The notes below the pieces were generated by a model. That model had not been told where the DNA came from. It searched no databases and worked only from the letters and a program-made list of their open reading frames with translations. From an uncultured bacterium (GTDB taxonomy: Bacteria > Actinomycetota > Coriobacteriia > Coriobacteriales > Eggerthellaceae), in assembly GCA_905215035.1 (NCBI GenBank), contig CAJMOJ010000040.1:1-19144 (forward strand): DNA of 19,144 bases. The letters are read 5' to 3'. Below, piece after piece: positions 8,841 to 15,377 of the stretch (the first letter of the stretch is position 1; every line of letters begins with the position of its first letter). Position numbers and translations under genes: made by a program.

Positions 8841-9167
8841 ATGGCTACAGAGATAACAGAAACGCAATTTGCTGGCATGGTACTTGAAAGCAGCGATCCG
8901 GTGTTAGTTGATTTCTTTGCAACATGGTGTGGGCCATGCAAAATGATGGCACCTGTTTTGGATGAAATTGCAGCAGAGGTTGAGCCTGCTGCCCATGTAT
9001 ACAAAGTTGATATTGACCAATTCCATAATTTGGCAGCTCAGTATCGTGTTATGAGCGTTCCGACTATGATTATTTTTAAAGATGGTCAACCTTATCAGCA
9101 GTTTATTGGAGTTCAGTCTAAAGAAACTATGGTTGATGCGCTTCAAAAGGCAATTCAGTCAGCATAG
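8841..9167 (+). CDS. trxA: Thioredoxin
   Basis: Thioredoxin (108 aa, classical size), the cytoplasmic dithiol reductant for ribonucleotide reductase, methionine sulfoxide reductase and other targets. The active site is WCGPC at 29-33 with Cys30 and Cys33, and the cis-proline is Pro74 in SVPT. The TAGGAGGT site at 8827-8834 is near perfect and fixes the ATG. trxB lies 72 bp downstream on the same strand, and the pair sits between two terminator-like hairpins (8733 and 10180), suggesting a two-gene unit. In the 84 bases before the start I see a short ACACC/GGTGT hairpin, but no promoter I would defend. Confidence 0.96.
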   Translation: MATEITETQFAGMVLESSDPVLVDFFATWCGPCKMMAPVLDEIAAEVEPAAHVYKVDIDQFHNLAAQYRVMSVPTMIIFKDGQPYQQFIGVQSKETMVDALQKAIQSA

Positions 9168-9191
9168 TGCAATGCTTGCTAAAAAGCGCGT

Positions 9192-9210
9192 ATAACAATA
9201 CATAACAATA
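9192..9210 (+). repeat. Short tandem repeat in the trxA-trxB gap
   Basis: ATAACAATA occurs twice (9192-9200 and 9202-9210) with one C between, followed by the related ATACATAAC. This makes the leader of trxB very A/T-rich and unstructured. It may be slippage, or an A-rich leader that keeps the ribosome site (AGAGG, near 9229) open. No function is shown. Confidence 0.5.
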
Positions 9211-9239
9211 TACATAACGAGATAAGAAAAGAGGCTTCC

Positions 9240-10154
9240 ATGCTTGATGTTGCGATTGTAGGTGCAGGTCCTGCTGGACTTACTGCCGGAATATATGCTG
9301 CACGAGCAGGCATGAATACAACCATTTTTGAAGCACTAACAGTGGGAGGCCAGCTTACCTCGATTGATGATTTGGAGAATTATCCTGGTTTTCCAAATGG
9401 AATCAATGGATTTGAAATTGCAATGGCGCTCCGCTCTCAAGCGGAGCGCTTTGGCGTGCATTTTATTACTGAAGAAGTTTTGAGTCTTGATGGAAATCCT
9501 TCAGCAGGATTTTCGGTAGTAACGTCATCAGGAACGTATGATACGCGCACGGTTATCATTGCCACAGGAGCAAAACCGCGAAAAATTGATGATCCTTCTC
9601 TTCTTCATCTTGAGGGACGCGGGGTATCTTATTGTGCTACCTGTGATGGCAATTTCTTTAGGGGTAAAGACGTTGTCGTTGCAGGTGGCGGTGATACAGC
9701 ATGCGCTGATGCGTTGTATCTCTCTAATATCTGCAATTCAGTTCATATTATTCATCGTCGCGATGAGTTGCGCGCTCATCACATCTATGTTGATCGCGTT
9801 ATGCGTAGAGACAATATTCATATCCATTGGCATCATGTATATGCAGGATATGGCGAAACTAACGATGTACTTTCAAGCGTCACTATCCGCAATGTTATTA
9901 CCGGGGAAGAAACGGTTATCCCTGCTGCTGCGCTTTTTGTCGCTATTGGAACGGAACCTAAAACTGAATGGCTTAATGGGTTTGTTGCTTGTGATGAGCA
10001 CGGGTATATCATTGCGCATGCTGACTGTGCAACTACGGTTTCTGGTGTGTATGCTGCAGGGGATGTGCGTACCACGCCTTTACGCCAAGTGGTGACGGCC
10101 GCCGCAGACGGTGCGTTGGCAGCAGAGGCTGCTGTTAACTTTGTTGCATCGTGA
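9240..10154 (+). CDS. trxB: Thioredoxin reductase (NADPH)
   Basis: Low-molecular-weight flavoprotein (304 aa) that transfers electrons from NADPH through FAD to thioredoxin. FAD-binding GAGPAG lies at 8-13. The redox-active CATC is Cys132/Cys135. The NADPH domain shows GGGDTA at 149-154 and HRRDELRA at 172-179, the basic motif that favours NADPH and separates it from ferredoxin-dependent or NADH types. The C-terminal FAD motif GVYAAGDV is intact near residue 270. The partner trxA lies directly upstream, so the substrate is probably encoded next door. A terminator follows 26 bp after the stop. Confidence 0.95.
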   Translation: MLDVAIVGAGPAGLTAGIYAARAGMNTTIFEALTVGGQLTSIDDLENYPGFPNGINGFEIAMALRSQAERFGVHFITEEVLSLDGNPSAGFSVVTSSGTYDTRTVIIATGAKPRKIDDPSLLHLEGRGVSYCATCDGNFFRGKDVVVAGGGDTACADALYLSNICNSVHIIHRRDELRAHHIYVDRVMRRDNIHIHWHHVYAGYGETNDVLSSVTIRNVITGEETVIPAAALFVAIGTEPKTEWLNGFVACDEHGYIIAHADCATTVSGVYAAGDVRTTPLRQVVTAAADGALAAEAAVNFVAS

Positions 10155-10160
10155 TAGAAT
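10152..10160 (+). promoter_or_regulatory. Candidate extended -10 promoter for prfA
   Basis: TGATAGAAT (TG at 10152-10153, TAGAAT at 10155-10160) fits an extended -10 element and overlaps the trxB stop. No good -35 is seen 17 bp upstream (CTGTTA at 10132). A start near 10167 would place the hairpin at 10180 inside the prfA leader as an attenuator. Confidence 0.35.
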
Positions 10161-10174
10161 AGACCACTGATAAA

Positions 10175-10216
10175 ACACCAGGGGACATCGCAACGTGCTG
10201 GTGTCCCTTTTTCTTT
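10175..10216 (+). terminator. Intrinsic terminator after trxB, with an alternative hairpin
   Basis: The strand AGGGGACATC (10180-10189) pairs with GGTGTCCCTT (10200-10209): ten pairs including two G-T, with a 10-nt loop, followed by a T-run and CTTT. A competing stem, ACACCAG (10175-10181) with CTGGTGT (10198-10204), uses the same right arm, so the two cannot form together. It ends trxAB and may also control read-through into prfA, which starts 40 bp later. Confidence 0.8.
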
Positions 10217-10256
10217 CCAGATGTGATCAATGTTGCTTGCTTAAAGAAGGAAGACT

Positions 10257-11315
10257 ATGCGCGAAAAGCTTGAAAAGATTATTGATGCTTACAAAGAGCT
10301 TGAGGCTAAACTGGGCGATCCTGATGTGGTTGCACATCAGTCAGAATACAATAAACTCGCGAAAGAGTATTCTGATCAAGGACCACTCGTAAAAATTTCC
10401 AAGGACTATATTCAGTCTCTTGATGACTTGGCTGCAGCAAAAGAGATGCTCTCAGATGCAGACATGAAAGAGTTTGCACAAGAAGAGATTGCTACTATTG
10501 AGGCGCGCTTGCCAGAGCTTGAAGAAGAAATAAAGTTCATGTTGATTCCTTCTGATCCAGCAGATGAAAAGGATATTATTGTTGAGATTCGTGCTGCTGC
10601 TGGTGGTGATGAGGCAGCTATTTTTGCGGGTGATCTCTACAAAATGTATGAGCGTTTTGCGGCTGCGCAAGGATGGAAAACAGAAACTATGGATGTGTCC
10701 CCTTCTGAAGCGGGTGGATATAAAGAAATCCAGTTTAAAGTTATGGGCGATAAAGTCTATTCAGTTATGAAGTTTGAATCTGGTGTTCACCGTGTTCAGC
10801 GTGTTCCTAAAACGGAATCTCAAGGCCGCATTCACACGTCAACGGCAACAGTTGCGGTTTTGCCTGAGGCGGATGAAATTGATGTTGAGATCAATGAAGG
10901 TGATCTCCGGATTGATGTATATCGTGCTGGTGGACCTGGTGGGCAATGCGTTAATACAACCGACTCTGCTGTACGCATCACTCATCTTCCAACAGGTTTG
11001 GTAGTACAATCGCAAGACCAAAAGTCACAGTTGCAGAACAAGATTGCTGCTATGGCGGTTTTGCGTGCTCGTCTTTATGAAAAAATGCTTGCTGAACAGC
11101 AGGCTGCTGAGGGCGCTAAGCGTCTTGCTCAGATTGGTTCAGGTGACCGTGCTGAAAAAATTCGTACCTATAATGGACCACAAGATCGTGTAACCGATCA
11201 TCGTATCGGCTTTAATTCAACATACAATGGTGTTTTAATGGGCGACTTGCTGGGCGATGTGATTACCGCCTTACAAGCTGCTGATCGTGCGGCCAAACTT
11301 GAAGAAGCGGTTTAA
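10257..11315 (+). CDS. prfA: Peptide chain release factor 1
   Basis: RF1 (352 aa) recognises UAA and UAG in the ribosomal A site and triggers peptide release. The codon-reading tripeptide is PKT at 184-186, in the context RVPKTESQGRIHTS. The PxT form marks RF1; RF2 would have SPF. The catalytic GGQ is at 228-230 in AGGPGGQCVN. A helical N-terminal domain precedes these. The start is supported by AAGGAAG at 10247-10253. prmC, whose product methylates Gln230, begins 11 bp after the stop, so the two are probably translated from one message. Confidence 0.96.
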   Translation: MREKLEKIIDAYKELEAKLGDPDVVAHQSEYNKLAKEYSDQGPLVKISKDYIQSLDDLAAAKEMLSDADMKEFAQEEIATIEARLPELEEEIKFMLIPSDPADEKDIIVEIRAAAGGDEAAIFAGDLYKMYERFAAAQGWKTETMDVSPSEAGGYKEIQFKVMGDKVYSVMKFESGVHRVQRVPKTESQGRIHTSTATVAVLPEADEIDVEINEGDLRIDVYRAGGPGGQCVNTTDSAVRITHLPTGLVVQSQDQKSQLQNKIAAMAVLRARLYEKMLAEQQAAEGAKRLAQIGSGDRAEKIRTYNGPQDRVTDHRIGFNSTYNGVLMGDLLGDVITALQAADRAAKLEEAV

Positions 11316-11326
11316 ATAAAGTAACT

Positions 11327-12268
11327 ATGACGCGTGATTCGATTTGGACAATTAAAGATATTCTTGATTGGTGCAAGGGATACCTTGAGCACTATCATGA
11401 TTCTCAGCCACTGCTTTCTGCTCAGTGGCTTTTGTCTGAGGTGACAGGATTATCCCGTATTGAACTTTATACTCATCTCGATCAACCCCTTTCTGAAGAA
11501 GAACGCGCAACGATGCGTGAATGGGTTGTTCGGCGAGCTCAAGGAGAACCACTGCAGCTCATTAGCGGTAAAGCTCCGTTTAGGTATCTTACGATTGCTG
11601 TTGAAAAAGGAGTTCTCATCCCACGACCTGAGACTGAGATATTGGTAAGTGAGTGTTTTGCGGCGCTCGATCTTGGAAAAACAATTGATTTGGTTACCTA
11701 CGACAATGAGGGACTTGAAGTAATTAGTCCTTGTAATGCGCAGCCTCTTGCTGCTCTTGATCTTTGCACAGGAACGGGTTGTATTGCGTGCTCGCTTGCC
11801 TCAGAATATCCTGCTGCTACCGTGCTTGCAACTGATATTGACAGTCATGCTCTTGAACTTGCTCAAAAAAATGTCGATGAGCTTGGACTTACTGACAAGG
11901 TTACCGTGCTGCATTCAGATCTTTTCGAAGCGCTTCTTCCCAAATATGAAACGTATTTTGATTTGGTTATTTCGAATCCTCCCTATGTGCCAAGCGCAGT
12001 AGTTGATTCTCTTGAGGGTGAAGTTGCTGATTATGATCCCCGTTTGGCTCTTGATGGGGGAGATGATGGTCTTGATGTCGCGCGCCGCATCTTTCCTGAT
12101 GCTTATCGCGTGCTTAAACCCGGGGGTTTATTAGGCATGGAGTTGTTTGAAGAGCATCTTTTGCAGGCGCAAATGCTTGCCCAACAAGCTGGCTTTGAGC
12201 ATTGTGAAATAAAAAAGGATTTGACGGGTGCTAATCGTGTTTTGCTTGCCTATCGTCCTTTTTCGTAG
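11327..12268 (+). CDS. prmC: Release factor glutamine methyltransferase
   Basis: SAM-dependent methyltransferase (HemK family, 313 aa) that methylates the GGQ glutamine of RF1/RF2. The N-terminal helical domain is followed by PRPETE at 99-104, the SAM-binding motif DLCTGTG at 145-151 and the catalytic NPPY at 217-220. The stretch between PRPETE and DLCTGTG is about 40 residues, roughly 20 longer than in E. coli PrmC, which explains the above-average length; this region is poorly conserved. No strong ribosome site precedes ATG 11327, only 11 bp after the prfA stop, so translation may be coupled to prfA. Gene order and motifs agree on identity. Confidence 0.94.
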   Translation: MTRDSIWTIKDILDWCKGYLEHYHDSQPLLSAQWLLSEVTGLSRIELYTHLDQPLSEEERATMREWVVRRAQGEPLQLISGKAPFRYLTIAVEKGVLIPRPETEILVSECFAALDLGKTIDLVTYDNEGLEVISPCNAQPLAALDLCTGTGCIACSLASEYPAATVLATDIDSHALELAQKNVDELGLTDKVTVLHSDLFEALLPKYETYFDLVISNPPYVPSAVVDSLEGEVADYDPRLALDGGDDGLDVARRIFPDAYRVLKPGGLLGMELFEEHLLQAQMLAQQAGFEHCEIKKDLTGANRVLLAYRPFS

Positions 12269-12305
12269 AGAAGCGTAAAATTTCATTGAAAGGAAGCAGA
12301 TAATA

Positions 12306-13151
12306 ATGTCTCAAGACAGTGATCTTCAAGCGCATATTGCCTGTGCGTCGCGCATATTGAGCAACTTTCTTGAGGGAGTAAAGCCAGTATGCGGCCTCAT
12401 ATTGGGTAGCGGCCTTAATTTTTACGCTGATTTACTTTGTGACACGCGCATTTTGTCTTATAGCGATGTTCCCTTTATGCGTTCATCAACAGCAGAAGGT
12501 CATAAAGGACAGTTTGTTCTAGGCTATTTATCTGACGATAGGTCTGTTCCTGTGCTTTGCATGCAAGGACGCATTCATGGCTACGAAGGAGCAAGCGCTG
12601 TTGATGTTGCTTTCCCGGTTTGGCTTATGCAGGCAGTAGGTATTGATCTTCTTATTACAACTAATGCTGCAGGAGCAATTAATAAGACCTATAGCGTTGG
12701 CTCATTTTGCTGCATGAAAGATCATATTAATTTTACGGGTCGTAATCCTCTCGTTGGTATTGAACAATCACAGATGGCTGAACGCTTTGTTCCTATGCTT
12801 GATGCATATGATCCAGCTCTGCGTACGCTTCTACTTGACTTGGCATCTCAACTTGGGATTGAGGTACATGAAGGGGTGTATCTTGGGTTACTTGGTCCGA
12901 GTTTTGAAACACCTGCAGAGATAGCGATGTTTGCTTCATGGGGCGCTGATACGGTTGCTATGAGCGTGGTTGAAGAGGTGATTGCTGCTCGCCATGTTGA
13001 TATGCGCGTTGTTGGTCTTTCACTTGTTTCAAATATGGCGTGTGGTATTGAAGGCGCTGATCCTACTTCGGATGAAGTTATGGAAGTAGCACAACGAGCT
13101 GAAAACGACTTTCAGATGCTTATGAATGCGTTTATTGCTGCTATTGTGTAG
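12306..13151 (+). CDS. punA: Purine nucleoside phosphorylase (trimeric, inosine/guanosine type)
   Basis: A 281-aa enzyme of purine salvage that splits purine nucleosides with phosphate into base and ribose 1-phosphate. Motifs of the trimeric NP-I class are present: GSGL at 34-37, His66 in EGHKG, His91 in GRIHGYEG, NAAGAI at 120-125, Glu201 in FETPAE, Ser220 in VAMS and Asn243 in SNMACG. Asn at 243 supports specificity for 6-oxopurines (inosine, guanosine) over methylthioadenosine. The ribosome site AAAGGAAG at 12290-12297 fits ATG 12306. It follows prmC after 37 bp. Its stop lies 2 bp from the stop of the opposing gene, with no terminator between. Confidence 0.92.
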   Translation: MSQDSDLQAHIACASRILSNFLEGVKPVCGLILGSGLNFYADLLCDTRILSYSDVPFMRSSTAEGHKGQFVLGYLSDDRSVPVLCMQGRIHGYEGASAVDVAFPVWLMQAVGIDLLITTNAAGAINKTYSVGSFCCMKDHINFTGRNPLVGIEQSQMAERFVPMLDAYDPALRTLLLDLASQLGIEVHEGVYLGLLGPSFETPAEIAMFASWGADTVAMSVVEEVIAARHVDMRVVGLSLVSNMACGIEGADPTSDEVMEVAQRAENDFQMLMNAFIAAIV

Positions 13152-13153
13152 AT

Positions 13154-13711
13154 CTAGTCTTTTCGCAATAAAATGGTCGGGTGATCAAAAGGAACGATGC
13201 TGCCATAATAAAATGCACCAGCTTGAGCCATCGCCTGTGATTCATCAACATACATCTGGCACTGACGAAGTTGTTCTGCATGCTCTTCGTCAGTGACACA
13301 ACGTCTAATTTTTGCTGGTATTCCAATAACAACTGAATGAGGTGGGATTACCGTATCTTCAGGCACAAGGGCTCCAGCGCCAATTACGCTGCCTTTGCCA
13401 ATGCGAGCACGATCCATAACGATAGCCCCCATGCCGATAAGGCATTCGTCTTCAATGGTGCATCCATGAATAAGGGCGTTATGTCCTATGGTAACTTTGC
13501 TGCCAATATGACAAGGTCCCGACACGCTGACGTGAATAGTGCAGTTGTCCTGAATGTTTGTTTGCTCTCCAACGGTGATTTCATATTCATCAGCACGGAT
13601 AACAGCTCCTGGATATACCGAGACGTGTCGTGCTAGATTAACGTTTCCCATAACAGTTGCATTGCGTGCAAGAGCAACTGTAGGATCAAGTTCAACATTC
13701 CAAAGATACAT
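13154..13711 (-). CDS. Gamma-carbonic anhydrase-like hexapeptide-repeat protein
   Basis: A 185-aa left-handed beta-helix protein of the gamma-class carbonic anhydrase/YrdA/PaaY group. Repeated hexapeptides ([LIV]-G-x4) run through residues 10-135, then a C-terminal helix of about 40 residues packs on the trimer. The three zinc histidines are in place: His60 (NCTIH), His77 (IGHNA) and His82 (ALIHG). Arg39 and Asp41 (VIRAD) and Gln54/Asp55 (NIQDN) match conserved positions around the active site. The start ATG has AAGGG about 5 nt upstream on the minus strand. The metal site looks functional, but many members show weak or no carbonic anhydrase activity, so the reaction is uncertain. It converges on the phosphorylase gene. 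Confidence 0.88.
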   Translation of the reverse strand: MYLWNVELDPTVALARNATVMGNVNLARHVSVYPGAVIRADEYEITVGEQTNIQDNCTIHVSVSGPCHIGSKVTIGHNALIHGCTIEDECLIGMGAIVMDRARIGKGSVIGAGALVPEDTVIPPHSVVIGIPAKIRRCVTDEEHAEQLRQCQMYVDESQAMAQAGAFYYGSIVPFDHPTILLRKD

Positions 13712-13758
13712 AAAAACCCTTTTATTACATCTGGTTATATCTAATAAGGTTAAGGTTG

Positions 13759-13774
13759 GATTCTAAGTAGAATC
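13759..13774. promoter_or_regulatory. Palindrome GATTCT-AAGT-AGAATC upstream of the carbonic anhydrase-like gene
   Basis: Perfect 6-bp arms around a 4-nt centre, 48 bp upstream of the leftward start codon. On the minus strand TATTCT (a possible -10) lies just upstream of it, so the site would sit in the early 5' leader: either an operator or a short RNA hairpin. No T-run follows on either strand. Confidence 0.35.
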
Positions 13775-13854
13775 TCCTTGTCTAGAATACTATGAGAAAA
13801 TACAAAAAATGAAAGCTAATTATTTACCCAAAAATACAAATATGTCCAATGTAA

Positions 13855-13866
13855 TGAACGCGTTCA
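13855..13866. promoter_or_regulatory. 12-bp perfect palindrome TGAACGCGTTCA, likely operator
   Basis: A G/C-containing uninterrupted palindrome within very A/T-rich intergenic DNA. It overlaps TTCACG (13863-13868), which with AATAAT (13887-13892, 18-bp spacer) forms a possible rightward promoter. This layout is usual for a repressor site. Which regulator binds is unknown. Confidence 0.4.
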
Positions 13867-13947
13867 CGATAATCTTCAGTATTTCGAATAATAAGCCAAT
13901 TTTATTAAAATAATAAAGTATCTTCCTTGGCGATAAAGGAGTATAAA
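13863..13947 (+). promoter_or_regulatory. Candidate rightward promoters for the structured RNA
   Basis: Two options exist. One is TTCACG (13863-13868), 18-bp spacer, AATAAT (13887-13892). The other is TATAAA at 13942-13947 with a poor -35, but ideally placed for a transcript starting near 13953, where the first hairpin begins. There is no protein gene in 13712-13952. Short open frames here lack ribosome sites. Confidence 0.35.
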
Positions 13948-13952
13948 TAGAC

Positions 13953-14178
13953 AAGGCCTTGAAAGAGACGCTTCCTCCGGGGGATATAGAGGGATCGTCG
14001 ATTCAAGCAGAAGATGTCCGCAAGGAACCGGTAAGTGATTTTCCTTACCACGGGGATGATCTGAATAAGAGTATGGGGATGCTCTTTCAGATAGTGAAAT
14101 ATCAGTCTTTTAGAATTATCTAGAGGGAAAAGATTGATATTTCAAAAAAGTAATGATCGCTACGGAGGTCATTTTTTT
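13953..14178 (+). ncRNA. Candidate structured small RNA, family not recognised
   Basis: About 225 nt folding into consecutive hairpins and ending in an intrinsic terminator. Hairpin 1 pairs CTTGAA (13958-13963) with TTCAAG (14002-14007), GACG (13967-13970) with CGTC (13996-13999), and TTCCTC (13972-13977) with GAGGGA (13989-13994); its loop is CGGGGGATATA. Hairpin 2 pairs GGTAAG (14030-14035) with CTTACC (14044-14049). Hairpin 3 pairs ATCTGA/TCAGAT and AAGAGT/GCTCTT (14059-14092), loop ATGGGGAT. Hairpin 4 has 17 continuous pairs (14095-14111 with 14128-14144). GGGGAT occurs in two loops and in the linker at 14052-14057. No tmRNA, SRP, RNase P, T-box or common riboswitch hallmark is present. 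A 58-codon open frame crosses it but lacks a ribosome site. It stands alone, with no same-strand gene within 1.5 kb, so it is more likely trans-acting than a leader. Confidence 0.6.
14146..14178. terminator. Intrinsic terminator, possibly bidirectional
   Basis: AATGATC (14152-14158) pairs with GGTCATT (14167-14173) around GCTACGGA, in a run of seven T (14172-14178) on the plus strand. An A-rich run (14145-14150) on the left gives a T-run for leftward transcripts too. It would end the structured RNA rightward and the lysR transcript leftward. Confidence 0.75.
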
Positions 14179-14200
14179 GTTTGCAGTCATAAAGAAATTG

Positions 14201-14234
14201 AATAAGGCCTTGATTCTAATAAGGCACTGATTCT
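14201..14234. repeat. 17-bp tandem repeat, two copies
   Basis: AATAAGGCCTTGATTCT (14201-14217) is followed directly by AATAAGGCACTGATTCT (14218-14234), with 15 of 17 identical. The core AAGGCCTTGA of copy 1 (14204-14213) also occurs at 13953-13962, at the other end of the structured RNA. It lies just beyond the 3' end of the lysR frame. Confidence 0.6.
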
Positions 14235-14263
14235 TGTGTCTATGCTGAGGTAGGATATAGCTT

Positions 14264-14485
14264 CTAATTTAGTGAACTTTTAGGAAGAGTTGTATTGGAA
14301 TTTTGTTCCTCATTAGAGGGATGATGGTACAAAGTGTTCGTTTGTGTAACAAGCTTGATAAATTCTTCTACAATACGAGGCTTTTCTGAGTTAGCTAAAT
14401 AACTGAAAAAGATCTGTCTAAAGTCATCATCAGCTTCTTCGATGCGAACTAATTTAATATGATCTCCATATGAGCTTAATAACTA
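14264..14485 (-). pseudogene. Orphaned C-terminal coding sequence of the LysR regulator, beyond an in-frame TAG
   Basis: After the TAG at 14485-14483 the same frame stays open for 72 further codons to a second TAG at 14266-14264. It begins LLSSYGDHIKLVRIEE and continues as a plausible end of a LysR effector domain (strand, helix, hydrophilic tail). Joined to the upstream part it would give about 316 codons, the normal LysR size, whereas the upstream part alone (243 aa) stops inside the second effector subdomain. No indel is needed. One base change (for example CAG to TAG) or an assembly error would explain it; read-through is possible but unproven. Confidence 0.7.
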
Positions 14486-15214
14486 TGAATTGCAAGCAAT
14501 AGCCATAATATCTGGGTTTGAAGCAACAATAGAAGCAAGGGTTATTTCATCACTATACAGACAATCAACGGTGAGATCTCTTCCTTTAATAAGTGCCGTA
14601 AGAGGAGGTCCGATAGGTCCATCAAGGGCATAAGAAATAATATAGTGATTGACAAGCTCAGAAAGCGATATGTGTTCACGTTTTGCAAAGGGATGATCTT
14701 TATTAACAACAAGAACTACGCTTTGTGACCAACGGGGATATTGCATAAGGTCAGAGTCAGGGCCAAGGGAACCGCAAAATGCAACGTCAATTTTTCCAGC
14801 TTTAATATCCTTTAAAATTTCAGGAGTGGTCGATTGTACAACGTTGATCTGCACATCGCCATGAACTTGTTTGCGATAGTCATAAATCAATTCTGACCAG
14901 TCGCGGCTTTGAGCAGATAAGATAGTCCCGATAGTAATTTCACGAATATGTTTACCTGAACGTTCTTTAACAATGTCGATTCCGTTATTGAGAAAACGCA
15001 GAGAAGTATCAACATAGTTGTAGAAAATCTGTCCAGTTTCAGTAAGCTCAGCGAGGCCTTTGTTGCGGATAAAAAGCGATGTCCCTAGTTCTTTTTCCAA
15101 ACCATTTATTGCGTTTGAAAGAGTGGATTGGGAAATGGAGCATTCATAGGCTGTGTCGCGATATGTTTTGGTCTCAGCGAGCGTTTTGAAATAAGTTAGA
15201 TGAGCAAGATTCAT
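14483..15214 (-). CDS. LysR-family transcriptional regulator, truncated by an in-frame amber codon
   Basis: A 243-aa product with the LysR-type winged helix-turn-helix in residues 1-60 (pattern FKTLAETKTYRDTA, then SQSTLSNAINGLEKELG) and a periplasmic-binding-protein-like effector domain from about residue 90. Members are usually 290-320 aa; this one ends at ACNS in the second lobe. Loss of the final strand and helix would probably harm ligand binding or tetramer formation, but the DNA-binding part is intact. It is transcribed divergently from ilvD-ilvB, the classical layout for a LysR regulator and its target, so it may control branched-chain amino acid synthesis. GAGGT on the minus strand precedes the ATG. 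A possible promoter TGC-TACACT (plus-strand 15262-15270) lies about 50 bp upstream. Confidence 0.85.
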   Translation of the reverse strand: MNLAHLTYFKTLAETKTYRDTAYECSISQSTLSNAINGLEKELGTSLFIRNKGLAELTETGQIFYNYVDTSLRFLNNGIDIVKERSGKHIREITIGTILSAQSRDWSELIYDYRKQVHGDVQINVVQSTTPEILKDIKAGKIDVAFCGSLGPDSDLMQYPRWSQSVVLVVNKDHPFAKREHISLSELVNHYIISYALDGPIGPPLTALIKGRDLTVDCLYSDEITLASIVASNPDIMAIACNS

Positions 15215-15261
15215 GGTGGGGGTAACCTCAAATAACTAAAAAGGTGCATTACCAAAGAGTG

Positions 15262-15320
15262 AGTGTAGCAAATAATAGGATTTGATGCATCGTATGAAGA
15301 AAAGGGTAACGATACGGTTA
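15262..15320 (-). promoter_or_regulatory. Candidate lysR promoter and LysR-type operators
   Basis: On the minus strand TGCTACACT (15270-15262) resembles an extended -10 without a clear -35. Nearby are the palindrome GATGCATC (15284-15291) and TAAC-N6-GTTA (15307-15320), the latter similar in form to a LysR-type T-N11-A box. They lie between the divergent genes, about 60-120 bp from the ilv promoter. Assignment is speculative. Confidence 0.3.
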
Positions 15321-15377
15321 TCAATAAAACATATAAGACGCTTAGGTGCTTAGAGGGCGCGAATGAAAAGAAAGCTC

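Noticed and set aside
9538..10095. 185-codon open frame inside trxB on the same strand
   Set aside because: It overlaps the conserved trxB frame completely, has low-complexity hydrophobic content and no ribosome site.
13337..13636. 99-codon rightward frame across the carbonic anhydrase-like gene
   Set aside because: The leftward frame has the zinc histidines and hexapeptide repeats; this one is its shadow.
13809..13913. 34-codon ATG frame in the A/T-rich gap
   Set aside because: No ribosome site and low-complexity composition.
13946..14123. 58-codon open frame through the structured RNA
   Set aside because: No ATG or GTG near a ribosome site (only TTG at 13959), no recognised similarity, and the segment is better explained by its dense hairpins and terminator. 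It should still be tested.
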